DNA from: Firmicutes bacterium CAG:646
GTDB taxonomy: Bacteria > Bacillota > Clostridia > Lachnospirales > Lachnospiraceae
Direction: 5' to 3'
DNA: 12,499 bases
Assembly: GCA_000432335.1 (NCBI GenBank)
Contig: HF995359.1
Span: 38,285-50,783 of the forward strand
Shown: piece after piece, positions 1 through 6,583 of the stretch
Layout: every line of letters begins with the position of its first letter
How positions within the stretch are numbered: the stretch's first letter is position 1
Program-made: the position numbers and the translations under genes
The notes under the pieces: model-generated
Database searches by the model: none
The model's input: only the letters and a program-made list of their open reading frames with translations
Told to the model about the DNA's origin: nothing

Positions 1-49
1 TGAAAAATCAATGATTTAGGGCTTGACAATATAGGAAGGAGATTTTGTT

Positions 50-733
50 ATGAAGAAAAGGTGGTTAAAGTTTCTTTTGGAGATTGTGGTATCTGGAATG
101 CTGATTACAGGCTGCAGCAAGGAAGAAAAGAAAGAGGAAAGTCCCAAGACGGAAGATGTGGCAAAAGACGAACCCAAGGAGGAAGTGCCAGTGGTTACTC
201 CAGAAGCAGAGGAGAATGAAACAACTTCAGAAACGATGCAGACAGAAGAGCCTCGGCAGCCTGCTTCGGATGAACAGCAGCAGGAGACAGTAAAAGAACC
301 GCCGGTCCTACAGGAAAATGAGGAAACTCCAAAGACAGATTCGGAGACATCGGAGGGAGTACCGGCAACTGTGATTTTATATGAAGGAACGTATTTTGCT
401 GAGGAAGTATATAAGATGGCGGCAGATTTGGGAGATGGCATTTATTGTGAAATTGATATTTCCAATATTACAGATACATCTTTTGATTTTACCGTGTATG
501 AAGTGAATGAGTCGGAAGAAACCAGAAGTATGATTTTTAAAACCCATACGGCAGTATTTCAGGGAGATGGAACTACGGCGGTTTATAATGGGAAAGAATA
601 TACTCTGAATTTTACTTTTCCAGACTATCATACATCATTACCGCATGTTACAGATATGGAAGTGACAGGGTTTGCACTGTTGGAAGGAGAAACATATATG
701 AACAATAGCGTTCCCGGGCATGAATTTGGATAA
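50..733 (+). CDS. Lipoprotein of unknown function with acidic linker
   Basis: The 227-residue product starts with a lipoprotein signal peptide: a basic start (MKKRW), a hydrophobic stretch and the lipobox LITGC, so the lipidated cysteine would be C22. Residues about 23-105 form a low-complexity linker rich in Glu, Pro, Thr, Lys and Gln, as in cell-wall-spanning tethers. Residues about 106-227 look like a small globular, beta-rich domain with many Tyr, Phe, Thr and Asp residues and no motif I recognise. The start is fixed by the ribosome binding site AAGGAG at 36-41, eight bases before the ATG. It should be anchored on the outer face of the membrane. No function is assigned. The gene stands alone here; what lies before it is outside the window, and no clear terminator follows it. 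Confidence 0.85.
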   Translation: MKKRWLKFLLEIVVSGMLITGCSKEEKKEESPKTEDVAKDEPKEEVPVVTPEAEENETTSETMQTEEPRQPASDEQQQETVKEPPVLQENEETPKTDSETSEGVPATVILYEGTYFAEEVYKMAADLGDGIYCEIDISNITDTSFDFTVYEVNESEETRSMIFKTHTAVFQGDGTTAVYNGKEYTLNFTFPDYHTSLPHVTDMEVTGFALLEGETYMNNSVPGHEFG

Positions 734-860
734 ATTTTTGGAAATTTTTTAAGAAACCAAAATTAACAATACAATTCAGAAAATTATGTGTAAATAAACA
801 GTTATAAAAAGAGAAGATCAAATAAATAAAAAATAATTTTAAAAATAATTAAAAAATGTA
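734..860. other. A/T-rich intergenic tract, part of a 1.38-kb gene-free region
   Basis: This stretch after the lipoprotein gene is extremely rich in A and T, with repeated A-runs and T-runs from about 820 to 860 directly before a TTGACA box. I see no reading frame, no tRNA and no convincing terminator for the upstream gene. The last 40 bases resemble an UP element, the A/T-rich contact site for the RNA polymerase alpha subunit found before strong stable-RNA promoters. That role is inferred from composition and position only. Confidence 0.5.
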
Positions 861-892
861 TTGACAAATATAGGGGTGTCTGTTATTATAAT
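861..892 (+). promoter_or_regulatory. Strong sigma-A-type promoter for the gene-free region
   Basis: A perfect -35 box TTGACA lies at 861-866. Seventeen bases later comes TATTAT (884-889), overlapping a perfect TATAAT at 887-892 that would have a 20-base spacer. Both predict transcription starting near 896-900. The A/T-rich tract just upstream would strengthen it. No protein gene follows for more than 1.2 kb, so this promoter most likely drives a noncoding RNA. One arm of an inverted repeat (873-880) lies in the spacer and could hold a repressor or activator site. Confidence 0.6.
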
Positions 893-935
893 CTCAACAA
901 CAAACAAAACACTTACTTCAAAACATCGACACCCC
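873..935. repeat. 8-bp inverted repeat flanking the predicted transcription start
   Basis: GGGGTGTC (873-880) and its exact reverse complement GACACCCC (928-935) are separated by 47 bases. These are conspicuously GC-rich islands in very A/T-rich DNA. The first arm sits between the -35 and -10 boxes and the second about 30 bases after the predicted start. With that start the first arm is not transcribed, so the pair would act as DNA, for example as paired protein sites. If transcription begins further upstream, the arms could instead pair in RNA. Confidence 0.5.
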
Positions 936-1585
936 ATTTTCTATGAAAGAGACGAGAAATCTTCATATGAAGAATGGAAAAAGAACCAAAGATGAAATTA
1001 AATCTTACAAGAGTATTTGATTATCTGGTTAGTTGAATCGGATTTCCAGAAAGTTTGGGCGGTAAGATGGGAACGAAAGGTTTATAAAATCTTATTCAAA
1101 CATGGAAAGAAATCAAAAACAAATAACCTGATAAATTAAAAGTACAAAAGATTAGTATTCGGAAATGGAATGTGGAAAGTAAGTGAGCAGAAAAAACGAT
1201 AGAAGGGAGCGAGTCCCGTGGAAATGGAAAACTTGAATCATCAATATAAGAGTGGTAAGATTTAACATTCCCCGCAAGAAAGACCTTTTATGAATGATGA
1301 AAAGAAAAAGAATATACCAGAGTGTATAAAGATAGATAAAAGGTAAAAGCGTTGATCCTTATATTGAATATATTACCACAAAAATAATAGTAAGATTTTA
1401 AAAGATGTGTAAAGAAACATTTTTTAAAAAGGTCTGGTGATTTATTGAATGTAACTATACAGAATATGGATGTCGAAGTTTTCATCGAAAAAAGTTGATC
1501 GCATAAGAAGTAGGATGCAGTTGCTATTCAGATAGTAAGAGTATTTGAAAGAAGCGAAAGCAACGAGATAAAGTTTAGGATTCAA

Positions 1586-1678
1586 CGTCTGTATAGGAAA
1601 TGAAAGTAAACATCAAGATTTAGAAGATTTATAGACGAAAGAATAAATCGGAAACTTTCTATTATCCTTTATAATAGA
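1586..1678 (+). other. Two adjacent RNA stems in the candidate noncoding RNA
   Basis: CGTCTGTA (1586-1593) can pair with TATAGACG (1630-1637), eight base pairs including one G-U wobble, closing a 36-base A-rich loop. Just downstream TCTATTAT (1658-1665) and ATAATAGA (1671-1678) form a perfect 8-bp hairpin with loop CCTTT. A perfect short-loop stem of this length is uncommon by chance in 1 kb, although the A/T richness of the second stem lowers its weight. No protein-coding explanation covers them. Confidence 0.45.
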
Positions 1679-1692
1679 TATAACATTTCTAA

Positions 1693-1735
1693 GTAAGATG
1701 TCGAAAGACAGACTGGTATAAAAGATACCGCTTAC
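1693..1735 (+). other. Three-way-junction RNA domain with GNRA tetraloop
   Basis: GTAAG (1693-1697) pairs with CTTAC (1731-1735) and encloses two complete hairpins. The first is TGTC/GACA (1699-1702 with 1707-1710) closed by a GAAA loop, the classic GNRA tetraloop. The second is GGTAT/ATACC (1715-1719 with 1725-1729) with loop AAAAG. Three perfectly nested helices in 43 bases make a compact branched fold and are the best local evidence that this region works as RNA. It is seen in one sequence only, so covariation is untested. Confidence 0.5.
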
Positions 1736-1893
1736 GAGCAGGGAGGAAAAGATACAATTTTATATAGATAATTGAATAGGGAACTTATAAATAGATTCAA
1801 ATCCAATGTCAGTATAAAACGTAACTTGTAAAACAAAAATCAGAATAAAAGAGAGATAAAAGAGGAAAAATAATTGAATAAAGAAAATCATTA

Positions 1894-1942
1894 GAACAAC
1901 CGTTATATCGATCGAGATGAGATATAGCGGTTGTTCGTTTTG
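1894..1942 (+). terminator. Terminator-like 16-bp hairpin before the atp operon
   Basis: The arms at 1894-1909 and 1921-1936 pair over all 16 positions with a single G-U wobble (T1903 with G1927) and an 11-base loop. This is by far the strongest hairpin in the window. It is followed by GTTTTGC, so the T-run is only four bases and termination may be partial or condition-dependent. It lies about 170 bases before the first ATP synthase gene and so could end the candidate noncoding RNA or act as an attenuator for the operon. Confidence 0.65.
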
Positions 1943-1974
1943 CATATTGAAACAAAAAAAGTTGTTTGGTATTT

Positions 1975-2003
1975 TTGGGGTATATTTTATAATAGTTTAT
2001 AAT
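1975..2003 (+). promoter_or_regulatory. Candidate promoter of the ATP synthase operon
   Basis: TTGGGG (1975-1980) is followed after 17 bases by a perfect TATAAT (1998-2003). The -35 box matches the consensus only at its first three bases. A second TATAAT at 1988-1993 and a TTGACT at 2054-2059 without a good partner -10 are alternatives. The 1943-2113 stretch is A/T-rich and holds no gene, so the operon promoter should lie here if it is not read through from upstream. Confidence 0.35.
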
Positions 2004-2113
2004 AATTACAAAAAAATAAAAAGATTGAGAATTTTAGTGATATATGGTACTATTTGACTAGATAGATTTTTGGTGGAATGTAACAAAAAATTGAAAAGGA
2101 AGGAAAGGAGCAG

Positions 2114-2377
2114 ATGAAGTACTGGTCAGATATTTTTAAGCATCTTACAGCATTAACGCAGTTGGGGTTGTCTTTTATTACGCCTGTCCTGGTGTGTCTT
2201 GCTCTTTGCGCCTGGGCTTCGCAGCGCTTTCAGTTGGGAGGCTGGATTTATATTCCAGGATTTTTCTTTGGGATGGGAGGTTCATTTATGGTTGCTTATA
2301 AGCTGTATGTGAAAATAACCAGACGTCAGGAAAAAGAAGAAAAAAAGAAGAAGGTAAGTTTTAACAGACATATTTAA
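2114..2377 (+). CDS. atpZ: AtpZ/AtpI-family small membrane protein
   Basis: This 87-residue protein has two membrane segments (about 16-36 and 42-66) and a highly charged, lysine- and glutamate-rich tail. Size, topology and place at the head of an atp operon match the AtpZ/AtpI family (putative F1Fo ATPase-associated subunit), which is reported to cooperate with AtpI in magnesium or calcium supply or in Fo assembly. The glycine-rich second segment (FFFGMGGSF) is typical of these proteins. Purine-rich GGAAAGGAG sequence lies before the ATG; the closest match leaves only three bases of spacing, so initiation may be modest. It is followed after 12 bases by the longer atpI. The membership call is from pattern, not alignment. 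Confidence 0.65.
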   Translation: MKYWSDIFKHLTALTQLGLSFITPVLVCLALCAWASQRFQLGGWIYIPGFFFGMGGSFMVAYKLYVKITRRQEKEEKKKKVSFNRHI

Positions 2378-2389
2378 CAGGAGGAATGT

Positions 2390-2806
2390 ATGGGAAGTAT
2401 TTTGCGTGGTATTCAACCAGCGGTGAAAAAGGAAACGAAGAGAGTGACAGTGATTACCGCCATTGGCATTGGCTTGATGTGGATAGGTTTTTGGGTTCTT
2501 CACTGGATTTTTCCAGAGAAAGTTCCTTTTAATTATACAGTGTTGCTGGGCGGTTTGGGTGGAGGTCTGATTGCCGTACTGAATTTCTTTTTGATGGGTC
2601 TTACCGTTCAGAAGGTGGCTTCTTCTGATGATGAAGAAAAGGCCAGAATGAGAATGAAAGCAAGCTATTCTCAGAGAATGCTGCTGCAGATGGTTTGGGT
2701 AATTGTCGCTGTTGTGGCGCCTTGTTTTCAACCGGTAGCAGGACTTCTTCCTCTGCTGTTCCCTGGTTTTGGGATTAAGATCATGGGAATTGCAGGGCGA
2801 AGTTAA
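2390..2806 (+). CDS. atpI: ATP synthase protein I (AtpI)
   Basis: The 138-residue product is hydrophobic with about four membrane segments: residues 21-43, 49-70, 96-112 and 116-130. A short charged loop (KVASSDDEEKARMRMK) separates the two pairs. This is the layout of AtpI, a non-essential assembly factor that helps c subunits enter the membrane and form a ring. The ribosome binding site AGGAGG at 2379-2384 is five bases before the ATG, and the gene begins 12 bases after the preceding stop. It is followed closely by the a subunit gene, the standard position for atpI. Confidence 0.8.
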   Translation: MGSILRGIQPAVKKETKRVTVITAIGIGLMWIGFWVLHWIFPEKVPFNYTVLLGGLGGGLIAVLNFFLMGLTVQKVASSDDEEKARMRMKASYSQRMLLQMVWVIVAVVAPCFQPVAGLLPLLFPGFGIKIMGIAGRS

Positions 2807-2838
2807 GAATATATGATAGATAGGAGGTGGAGACAGGC

Positions 2839-3597
2839 ATGGAGTTGGATTTTTCAGGAGCAAAAGTCTATTTTACACTGCCCATTGATTTTCCCATATT
2901 GGGTGAGCTGCAGATCAGTGAAACGATGGTCGTCAGCTGGATCGTGATGCTGGTGATTACAGGGGTTTGTATCTGGCTGACGCATGATCTGAAAGTGAAA
3001 GATATTTCCAAACGTCAGGCAGTTGCGGAACTGCTGGTGGAGACTGCGAATAAGTTTGTTATTGGAAATATGGGGGAAAAGTTTCGGCATATGATTCCAT
3101 TTGTAGCGGCGCTGTTTATCACCAGTGTCGTGTCGAATCTGATTAGTCTGATCGGTCTGCGAAGCCCTACGGCAGATTTGTCCACGGAGGCGGCATGGGC
3201 TGTAGTGGTATTTGTCATGATCACTGGCCAGAAGATAAAAACAAATGGATTTGGCGGTTATCTGAAAGGTTTTACAACGCCGATAGCGGTTATGACTCCG
3301 TTTAATATTCTTTCAGAACTTGCTACTCCTATTAGTATGGCTTGCCGTCATTTTGGCAATATTCTTTCAGGTGTGGTTATCAATGGTCTGATTTATGGAG
3401 CGTTGGCTGTAGCAAGTTCCGCGTTATTTGGTTTGCTTCCGGGACTGTTGGGTGATGTTTTTGCTAAAATCCCTGTTCTCGATGTGGGGATTCCAGCAAT
3501 TTTATCTGTGTATTTTGATTGGTTCTCGGGATTTATGCAGGCATTTATTTTCTGTATGCTGACAGTTATGTATATAGCAAATGCAGCAGAAGAATAA
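2839..3597 (+). CDS. atpB: ATP synthase Fo subunit a
   Basis: Subunit a is the stator channel that carries ions to and from the c-ring. From the ATG at 2839 the protein has 252 residues. A GTG twelve bases earlier is open in frame, but it lies inside the ribosome binding site AGGAGGTG (2822-2829), so the ATG is preferred. Membrane segments are visible at about 30-47, 86-107, 117-130, 172-200 and 216-248. The signature MACRHFGNILSG contains the essential arginine, R170 here, equivalent to E. coli R210. Other family marks are PTADLST (110-116) and the C-terminal QAFIFCMLTVMYIANA. Length is normal for clostridia. Confidence 0.95.
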   Translation: MELDFSGAKVYFTLPIDFPILGELQISETMVVSWIVMLVITGVCIWLTHDLKVKDISKRQAVAELLVETANKFVIGNMGEKFRHMIPFVAALFITSVVSNLISLIGLRSPTADLSTEAAWAVVVFVMITGQKIKTNGFGGYLKGFTTPIAVMTPFNILSELATPISMACRHFGNILSGVVINGLIYGALAVASSALFGLLPGLLGDVFAKIPVLDVGIPAILSVYFDWFSGFMQAFIFCMLTVMYIANAAEE

Positions 3598-3636
3598 AAG
3601 GTAAAAAAATAATTATATTTACAGGAGGAAAACATT

Positions 3637-3915
3637 ATGGAATTTCAATTACTTGCAAAGGGTATCGCATTGGCAGGATGTGCAATTGGAGCGGGAGCAG
3701 CATTGATTGCTGGTATCGGACCTGGTATTGGAGAAGGTAATGCAGTGGCGAAAGCATTGGAGGCGATTGGACGTCAGCCGGAGTGCAAAGGTGATGTTAC
3801 GTCTACGATGCTTCTGGGATGTGCGATTGCAGAGACTACCGGTATCTATGGTTTTGTGACTGGTTTGCTGCTGATTTTCGTGGCTCCTCGTATGTTTATG
3901 AACTTCCTCAGCTAA
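3637..3915 (+). CDS. atpE: ATP synthase Fo subunit c (rotor ring), two-carboxylate sodium type
   Basis: The 92-residue protein is a hairpin of two membrane helices joined by the polar loop RQPEC (46-50), which contacts F1. The ion-binding carboxylate is E66 in AIAETTGIY. T67, T68 and Y71 correspond to S66, T67 and Y70 of the sodium-binding c subunit of Ilyobacter tartaricus. In helix 1, the position equal to Ilyobacter Q32 is a second glutamate, E33, in GIGPGIGEGNA. A paired-glutamate site is known from Fusobacterium nucleatum, whose c-ring is sodium-coupled. Sodium coupling is therefore a reasonable inference, not proof. Three cysteines (C15, C50, C62) are unusual. AGGAGG at 3623-3628 gives optimal spacing, as expected for the most abundantly made subunit. 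Confidence 0.95.
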   Translation: MEFQLLAKGIALAGCAIGAGAALIAGIGPGIGEGNAVAKALEAIGRQPECKGDVTSTMLLGCAIAETTGIYGFVTGLLLIFVAPRMFMNFLS

Positions 3916-3946
3916 TACGGCAACAGAAAGACAGGAGGTTACAGGT

Positions 3947-4450
3947 ATGCAGGTGCAGGAATTAGTTGGAATTGTACCATGGACCTTTCTAGCGCAGATT
4001 GCAAATCTTTTTATTCAGGTGCTTTTGATCAAACGTTTTTTGTTCAAACCGGTAAATGAGATTTTGAAAAAAAGGAAAGAGCTGGCGGATGCTGAGATTC
4101 AGAAAGCTGTCAAGGCAAAAGAAGAGGCTCTGGCTATAAAAGCAGAATATGAGCAAAATATGCAGGAAGCAAAGAATAAAGCGAACGACATTTTGATGAC
4201 GGCGCAGAAGACAGCGGCGATTCAAAGTGAAGAGATGCTGAAGGATGCTTCCGCACAGGCAGCAGCGATCAAGGCGAAGGCAGAGAAGGATATTGCCCAG
4301 GAAAAGAGAAAAGCTGTCAATGATATCAGAAGCGAGATTGGCGATATGGCGGTAGAGATTGCCGGAAAGGTTATCGAGCGAGAAATCAGTGAAGAAGATC
4401 ATGAGAAACTGATCAATGATTTTATATCGAATGTAGGTGATGTATCATGA
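3947..4450 (+). CDS. atpF: ATP synthase Fo subunit b (peripheral stalk)
   Basis: The 167-residue product has one N-terminal membrane helix (about 8-29), the conserved FLFKPVNEIL stretch, and then a long charged helix to about residue 150, rich in Ala, Lys, Glu and Gln, that forms the dimeric coiled-coil stator. The C-terminal segment (AVEIAGKVIEREISEEDHEKLINDFI) is the delta-binding end. AGGAGG at 3933-3938 precedes the ATG by eight bases. The stop overlaps the start of atpH in an ATGA, so the two stator subunits are translationally coupled. Length and architecture are normal. Confidence 0.95.
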   Translation: MQVQELVGIVPWTFLAQIANLFIQVLLIKRFLFKPVNEILKKRKELADAEIQKAVKAKEEALAIKAEYEQNMQEAKNKANDILMTAQKTAAIQSEEMLKDASAQAAAIKAKAEKDIAQEKRKAVNDIRSEIGDMAVEIAGKVIEREISEEDHEKLINDFISNVGDVS

Positions 4451-4986
4451 CCCAGACTGCCAGAATATATGGGGGAAGCTTATATGATCTTGCTGTTGAA
4501 GAACAGCTTGCAGACATTATACAGGAACAGATGGGGATTGTTCGGAAACTTTTTCAGGAAAATCCCGATTATATACGTCTGCTTATGGAACCCTCTATTT
4601 CTCAGGATGAGCGAAACGGTCTGATCGAGAGTGCGTTTGGCGCCGGAACAGAACGATATTTGGTGAATTTTTTAAAGATTTTGTGTGAAAAGGGCATTCT
4701 TACAGAATTTGGAGGGTGCTGTGAGGAATTTACACGGCGTTATTATGCAGATCATGGTATTGCTGAGGCGGTTGTGACCAGCGCGGTGGCGTTGAGTGAG
4801 CAGCAATGTGAGGCATTGAAGGAAAAGCTGGAGAAGATCAGCGGAAAGAAGATTTCTCTGAGTATCAAAATAGACCCTTCGGTGCTGGCAGGTCTGCGTG
4901 TGGAAGTAGAAGGAACGCAGCTGGACGGAACGGTGCAGAGCCGTTTGGCAGGTGTTTCAAAAAAGATGAATGACATAATTATGTAA
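4447..4986 (+). CDS. atpH: ATP synthase F1 subunit delta
   Basis: Delta (OSCP in mitochondria) sits on top of F1 and joins it to the b stalk. The 179-residue protein has the helical N-terminal domain (about 1-105) and the C-terminal domain with the family signature DPSVLAGLRVEVEGTQLDG followed by TVQSRL (143-167). Its ATG overlaps the atpF stop by four bases, and no separate strong ribosome binding site is needed if translation is coupled. A 47-base gap separates it from atpA. Nothing is missing or truncated. Confidence 0.93.
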   Translation: MTQTARIYGGSLYDLAVEEQLADIIQEQMGIVRKLFQENPDYIRLLMEPSISQDERNGLIESAFGAGTERYLVNFLKILCEKGILTEFGGCCEEFTRRYYADHGIAEAVVTSAVALSEQQCEALKEKLEKISGKKISLSIKIDPSVLAGLRVEVEGTQLDGTVQSRLAGVSKKMNDIIM

Positions 4987-5033
4987 TAATCGAAAAGTTA
5001 TGAAACAATAAGTAAAAGGATGGGAATGGAAAC

Positions 5034-6563
5034 ATGCAATTAAAACCTGAAGAAATATCCAGAGTCATCCGCAGCCAGATCAAATACTATGAAAATGCAA
5101 TTCAGCAGAATGAGACGGGGACCGTTTTGATGGTAGGTGACGGTATCGCAAGAGCCAGCGGTCTTGTAAACTGTATGGCGGGAGAATTGCTGGAGTTTGA
5201 AGACGGAAGTTTTGGTATGGCGCAGAATCTGGAAGAAAACAGCGTGTCCATCGTATTGTTCGGTTCCGGTGAAAATATTGGTGAAGGGCAGACGATTAAG
5301 CGGACTGGTAAAGTTGTATCGGTGCCAGTGGGCGAGGCAATGATAGGCAGAGTAGTGAATGCTCTGGGACAGCCGATTGACGGAGTGGGACCTGTTGTGA
5401 CCAGTGAGTTTCGCCCGATAGAAAGTCCGGCGCCAGGTATCTGTGAGCGAAAATCCGTACATGAACCTTTGCAGACGGGAATCAAGGCGATTGATTCTAT
5501 GGTGCCGATCGGACGAGGCCAGAGGGAATTGATCATTGGCGACCGGCAGACAGGAAAAACAACGCTGGCGGCGGATACGATTATCAATCAAAAAGGTAAA
5601 AATGTCATTTGTATTTATGTGGCGATTGGACAGAAACGTTCCACAGTAGCCAACCTGGTGGAAAATTTATCTAAAAACGGTGCGATGGATTATACTATCG
5701 TGGTGGCGGCTACTGCGTCGGAATCCAGTCCTTTGCAGTATATTGCGCCATATTCCGGCTGTGCCATGGGTGAATATTTTATGAATAAGGGCCAGCATGT
5801 ATTGATTGTATATGATGACCTGAGTAAGCATGCTGTGGCTTATCGTGCGCTGTCTCTGCTGATTCGCCGTCCGCCGGGACGGGAGGCATATCCGGGGGAT
5901 GTATTTTATCTTCATTCCAGACTTCTGGAACGTGCTGCAAAACTGGATGACGAACATGGCGGAGGTTCTTTGACGGCGCTTCCGATCATTGAGACCCAGG
6001 CAGGTGATGTATCTGCTTATATTCCGACCAATGTGATTTCTATTACGGACGGACAGATTTTTCTGGAAACGGAATTGTTTCATTCCGGTATCATGCCGGC
6101 GGTAAATCCGGGTATTTCCGTATCTCGGGTAGGAGGAAATGCACAGATTAAAGCTATGAAAAAGGTGGCAGGCTCTCTGAAACTGATTTATTCTCAGTAT
6201 CGGGAACTGCAAAGTTTTGCGCAGTTTGGTTCAGATCTGGATGCAGATACTAAGGCGCGTCTGGCACAGGGAGCCCGTATCGTTGAGGTGCTGAAACAGA
6301 ATCAGAACACACCGATACCTGTCGAAAAACAGGTGGCAATTTTGTATGCAGTTACAAAAGGAAATTTGGTTCATGTGGGGGTAGAGGATGTAAGCACTTA
6401 TGAAACAGGGCTGTATACTTATCTTGATACGAATGCGGAAGGCGTAAATGTTATGCAGACGATTCGCTCCACCGGAAAATTGGAGGATGATACAGAAGAT
6501 AAGTTGAAAAAAGTACTGGACGAGTATACGGAAGAATTTCTGAATACACGCCCTGAAAAATAA
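5034..6563 (+). CDS. atpA: ATP synthase F1 subunit alpha
   Basis: Alpha forms the non-catalytic nucleotide sites of the alpha3beta3 hexamer and supplies the arginine finger to beta. The 509-residue protein carries Walker A GDRQTGKT at 169-176, the segment LIVYDDLSKHAVAYR around 257-271 containing Walker B, the signature RRPPGREAYPGDVFYLHSRL, and the arginine finger R365 in SVSRVGG. N-terminal residues 1-20 are helical and amphipathic, as usual for the delta-binding end. The ribosome binding site is weak (AAAGGA at 5015-5020, 13 bases away), unlike its neighbours; ATGs at 5020 and 5026 are out of frame. The start is supported by the conserved PEEISRVIRSQI beginning. Confidence 0.97.
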   Translation: MQLKPEEISRVIRSQIKYYENAIQQNETGTVLMVGDGIARASGLVNCMAGELLEFEDGSFGMAQNLEENSVSIVLFGSGENIGEGQTIKRTGKVVSVPVGEAMIGRVVNALGQPIDGVGPVVTSEFRPIESPAPGICERKSVHEPLQTGIKAIDSMVPIGRGQRELIIGDRQTGKTTLAADTIINQKGKNVICIYVAIGQKRSTVANLVENLSKNGAMDYTIVVAATASESSPLQYIAPYSGCAMGEYFMNKGQHVLIVYDDLSKHAVAYRALSLLIRRPPGREAYPGDVFYLHSRLLERAAKLDDEHGGGSLTALPIIETQAGDVSAYIPTNVISITDGQIFLETELFHSGIMPAVNPGISVSRVGGNAQIKAMKKVAGSLKLIYSQYRELQSFAQFGSDLDADTKARLAQGARIVEVLKQNQNTPIPVEKQVAILYAVTKGNLVHVGVEDVSTYETGLYTYLDTNAEGVNVMQTIRSTGKLEDDTEDKLKKVLDEYTEEFLNTRPEK

Positions 6564-6583
6564 AGAAATCAGGAGGAAGTAAA

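Larger units (their letters stand above)
899..1942 (+). ncRNA. Candidate large structured noncoding RNA (about 1.05 kb)
   Basis: Between a good promoter (861-892) and a terminator-like hairpin (1894-1936) lies about 1 kb with frequent stops in all frames. The longest open frames are 61-65 codons, antisense and unconvincing. The plus strand is markedly purine-rich with many GAAA/GAAAG runs, as in large structured bacterial RNAs. Visible local hairpins include 960-973, 1205-1217 (GGGA/TCCC), 1313-1328, 1521-1538, 1658-1678 and 1772-1800. There is a branched domain at 1693-1735. Possible long-range helices are 910-918/1177-1185 (9 bp), 1002-1008/1062-1068, 1167-1173/1265-1271, 1281-1289/1427-1435 and 1586-1593/1630-1637. 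Many 7-9 bp long-range matches are expected by chance, so the case rests on promoter, terminator, lack of genes and the local hairpins. I do not recognise a family; ROOL, GOLLD, OLE and similar large RNAs are the ones to compare. A decayed gene or a long atp leader are the alternatives. Confidence 0.45.

Noticed and set aside
23..28. TTGACA before the first lipoprotein gene
   Set aside because: A -10 box at the right distance would overlap the start codon, and the ribosome binding site would lie inside the spacer.
942..1019. 25-codon plus-strand frame beginning MKETRNLH
   Set aside because: There is no ribosome binding site before it, it contains a hairpin-forming palindrome (960-973), and its lysine richness follows from A-rich sequence. 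A leader peptide is not excluded but not supported.
1288..1485. 65-codon open frame on the minus strand
   Set aside because: The product is a low-complexity mix of Phe, Ser, Tyr and Ile from A/T-rich DNA, and it lies antisense to the purine-rich putative RNA.
1791..1808. TTCAAATC resembling a tRNA T-loop
   Set aside because: The flanking five bases cannot form a T-stem and no anticodon or acceptor arm is nearby.
899..1942. Group II intron or retron as explanation of the gene-free region
   Set aside because: I find no typical GTGCG start, domain V-like sequence or reverse transcriptase gene anywhere in the window.
1760..1945. 61-codon open frame on the minus strand
   Set aside because: It reads through the terminator-like hairpin and encodes a Phe/Ile/Leu-rich string typical of the complement of A-rich DNA; no family features.
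2827..2838. GTG at 2827 as the start of subunit a
   Set aside because: It lies inside the AGGAGGTG ribosome binding site that serves the ATG at 2839.
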